A stretch of 14,439 nt of DNA from Deltaproteobacteria bacterium (GTDB lineage Bacteria > Desulfobacterota > SM23-61), in the NCBI GenBank assembly GCA_026388915.1, contig JAPLIW010000455.1, positions 1-14,439 of the forward strand, read 5' to 3'. Made by a program: the position numbers and the translations under genes. The notes beneath the pieces were generated by a model that saw only the letters and a list, made by a program, of their open reading frames with translations, was not told where the DNA came from and did no database searches. Below are positions 13,214 to 14,439 of this stretch, piece by piece (within the stretch, counting starts at the first letter, position 1; each line of letters starts with the position of its first letter).

Positions 13214-13299
13214 GCGGAATTCGGATTGCGGATTGCGGAATAAAAGACACCGCCGAAATTTTTGCTGTTTCTGTGTTCATCTGTGTTTATCTGTGTCCA
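13214..13299. repeat. Heptamer array F plus decamer array
   Basis: GCGGAAT, TCGGATT, GCGGATT and GCGGAAT at 13214-13241 repeat with period seven, in the opposite orientation to the arrays at 9728 and 10808. TCTGTGTTCA, TCTGTGTTTA and TCTGTGTCCA at 13270-13299 repeat with period ten; the first 29 nt equal 3469-3497 exactly. The block occupies the gap between thiolase and dehydrogenase genes and ends 21 nt before the next start. Confidence 0.75.
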
Positions 13300-13320
13300 A
13301 TAAAATATAAGGAGTGGGAG

Positions 13321-14178
13321 ATGGAGATCAAGAAAATCTGCGTGTTGGGTGCCGGGTTGATGGGTTCGGGGATTGCCCAGGTGGCTGCCGAGGCAGGATA
13401 CGAAGTGGCGATGAGGGACATTGAAGACCGTTTTGTCCAGGGCGGGCTCAATTACATCAAGAAAAACTACGAGCGGAATATCAGCAAGGGGAAGATGACC
13501 AAGGAGCAGGCGGATAAGATCGTGGCCCGGGTCAAAGGGCTGGTGGACCTTGGGGCGGCAGTCAAAGGTGCTCAGGTGGTCATCGAGGCGGTGGTGGAAA
13601 ACATGGACCTGAAGAAACAGGTTTACAAGGACCTGGACCAGCTCACCGAGAAGGACGCCATTCTGGCCTCCAACACCTCGGGCCTTTCCATCACGGAGAT
13701 CGCCTCGGTCACCAAAAAGCCGGGAAAGGTCATCGGCATGCACTTCTTCAACCCGGTTCCGGTGATGAAACTGGTGGAGGTCATCAAAGGGCAGATGACC
13801 TCGGAAGAGACCTACGGGATCATCAAGACCCTGGCCGAGAAGATGGGAAAGACCCCCATCGCGGTGAACGAAGCCCCCGGGTTTGCCGTCAACCGGATCC
13901 TGGTGCCCATGATCAATGAGGCCATCTTCGTCCTCATGGAAGGCGTAGCTTCGGCCGAGGACATTGATAAAGGAATGATGCTGGGCGCCAACCATCCCAT
14001 CGGCCCTCTGGCCCTGGCCGACATGGTGGGTCTGGACACCCTTCTAAGCGTTCAGGAGAACCTCTACAAAGAGCTGGGAGATCCCAAGTACCGCCCGGCC
14101 CCGCTCCTCAGGAAGATTGTCCGGGCCGGCCATTTCGGCAGAAAAACCGGCAAAGGGTTCTACGACTACCAGAAATAA
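13321..14178 (+). CDS. 3-hydroxyacyl-CoA (3-hydroxybutyryl-CoA) dehydrogenase
   Basis: This 285-residue single-function dehydrogenase interconverts 3-hydroxyacyl-CoA and 3-ketoacyl-CoA. The Rossmann motif GAGLMGSG (10-17) followed by Asp33 at the end of the second strand points to NAD rather than NADP. Catalytic residues align in spacing with the human enzyme: Ser120 in SNTSG, His141 in GMHFFNP, Glu153 in LVEVI and Asn191. The C-terminal domain ends in the usual GRKTGKGFYDY. The start at 13321 is set by AAGGAG about 6 nt upstream; the open frame farther 5' crosses repeats and the thiolase end and is discounted. It completes the hydratase-thiolase-dehydrogenase set. Length is that of the Clostridium-type Hbd proteins. 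Confidence 0.93.
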   Translation: MEIKKICVLGAGLMGSGIAQVAAEAGYEVAMRDIEDRFVQGGLNYIKKNYERNISKGKMTKEQADKIVARVKGLVDLGAAVKGAQVVIEAVVENMDLKKQVYKDLDQLTEKDAILASNTSGLSITEIASVTKKPGKVIGMHFFNPVPVMKLVEVIKGQMTSEETYGIIKTLAEKMGKTPIAVNEAPGFAVNRILVPMINEAIFVLMEGVASAEDIDKGMMLGANHPIGPLALADMVGLDTLLSVQENLYKELGDPKYRPAPLLRKIVRAGHFGRKTGKGFYDYQK

Positions 14179-14203
14179 AGAAGCAGAGAGCGGAGAGCAT
14201 AGG

Positions 14204-14321
14204 CTTTTGGAGTGCGGCGACGTGTCGCCGCTTTCAGGAGGCGCGACACGTCGCGCCAGCCAGAGAACGGACCAGCCCGTTGGCCTCGGAAAAGCGCAGT
14301 CCTGCCGGCGCACTCCAAAAG
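14204..14321. repeat. 118-nt MITE-like element with two apical hairpins
   Basis: CTTTTGGAGTGCG at 14204-14216 and its perfect complement at 14309-14321 form 13-bp terminal inverted repeats. Inside are two perfect hairpins: GCGGCGAC, GT, GTCGCCGC (14214-14231) and GGCGCGAC, AC, GTCGCGCC (14240-14257). Their two loops are complementary dinucleotides. No target duplication is obvious. The element starts 25 nt after the dehydrogenase stop and could end that transcript. Similar GGAGTGCGGCGAC repeats are known to me from several environmental phyla. Confidence 0.7.
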
Positions 14322-14439
14322 ATGAAGGTAGGCACCTTGATTGCCCTCGTTTTGATCGTTTCAGCAAGGAGTTTCAATTTTTTACTTATCCCTAAACCTC
14401 CCCGAAGCTGTGAAAAAATTGGTTTTCAGCCGTCACCCC
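14322..14439 (+). other. Open frame running off the window end
   Basis: An ATG at 14322 opens a frame to the window edge (39 codons). It begins MKVGTLIALVLIVSA, which looks like a signal peptide. No ribosome site precedes it; the ATG directly abuts the terminal repeat of the element, and the residues after position 15 are not convincing. It may be a chance frame. Confidence 0.15.

Noticed and set aside
12856..13995. Minus-strand frame of 379 codons across thiolase and dehydrogenase genes
   Set aside because: It crosses the repeat block between two genes with intact catalytic motifs; antisense shadow.

Overview
This window looks like a chromosomal segment of a Gram-negative anaerobe, most plausibly of the Desulfobacterota (old Deltaproteobacteria). 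I infer this from lipoprotein and Sec signal peptides, strong Shine-Dalgarno sites, a GC-rich coding style, a clostridial/syntroph-type set of C4 acyl-CoA enzymes, and intergenic gaps packed with short repeats as in many genomes of that group. The taxonomy is an inference; no rRNA or marker gene is present.

Layout. Positions 1-709 hold no intact gene: a possible structured RNA, a heptamer repeat, a decayed TPR fragment and a 137-nt palindromic element. Next come a patatin-like lipoprotein and a secreted CAP-domain protein (710-2956, two-gene operon). A foldback element with terminal inverted repeats and flanking 12-bp direct repeats follows (2957-3316), then decamer repeats and an HD-domain protein (3554-4132). 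An Smr-domain protein and a dual-specificity-type phosphatase form a tight pair (4316-5634). Converging on them is a three-gene minus-strand operon (9366 to 5757): an ATP-grasp ligase fused to a SAM methyltransferase, a ChbG/YdjC-type deacetylase and a GT4 glycosyltransferase. After a 440-nt hairpin-rich spacer come tRNA-Pro(GGG), a small lipoprotein, a four-cysteine mini-protein, and three beta-oxidation-type genes: enoyl-CoA hydratase, thiolase and 3-hydroxyacyl-CoA dehydrogenase (10992-14178). A MITE-like element closes the window.

How the genes work together. The last three genes cover hydration, NAD-linked oxidation and thiolysis of short acyl-CoAs, run either toward degradation or toward butyryl-CoA synthesis; no acyl-CoA dehydrogenase or ETF is in view. 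The minus-strand operon is the best candidate for an undescribed pathway: glycosyl transfer, N-deacetylation, ATP-dependent amide bond formation and methylation are the same chemical steps that build mycothiol- and bacillithiol-type sugar-amino acid metabolites, here in a different enzyme combination. That reading is inference.

The non-coding DNA is the other point of interest. Degenerate 7-nt arrays recur at five places and 9-10-nt arrays at three. Two heptamer arrays end just upstream of near-consensus promoters (tRNA-Pro and the beta-oxidation genes). Several hairpin repeats sit in gaps, supply a stop codon, or lie in frame inside a gene.
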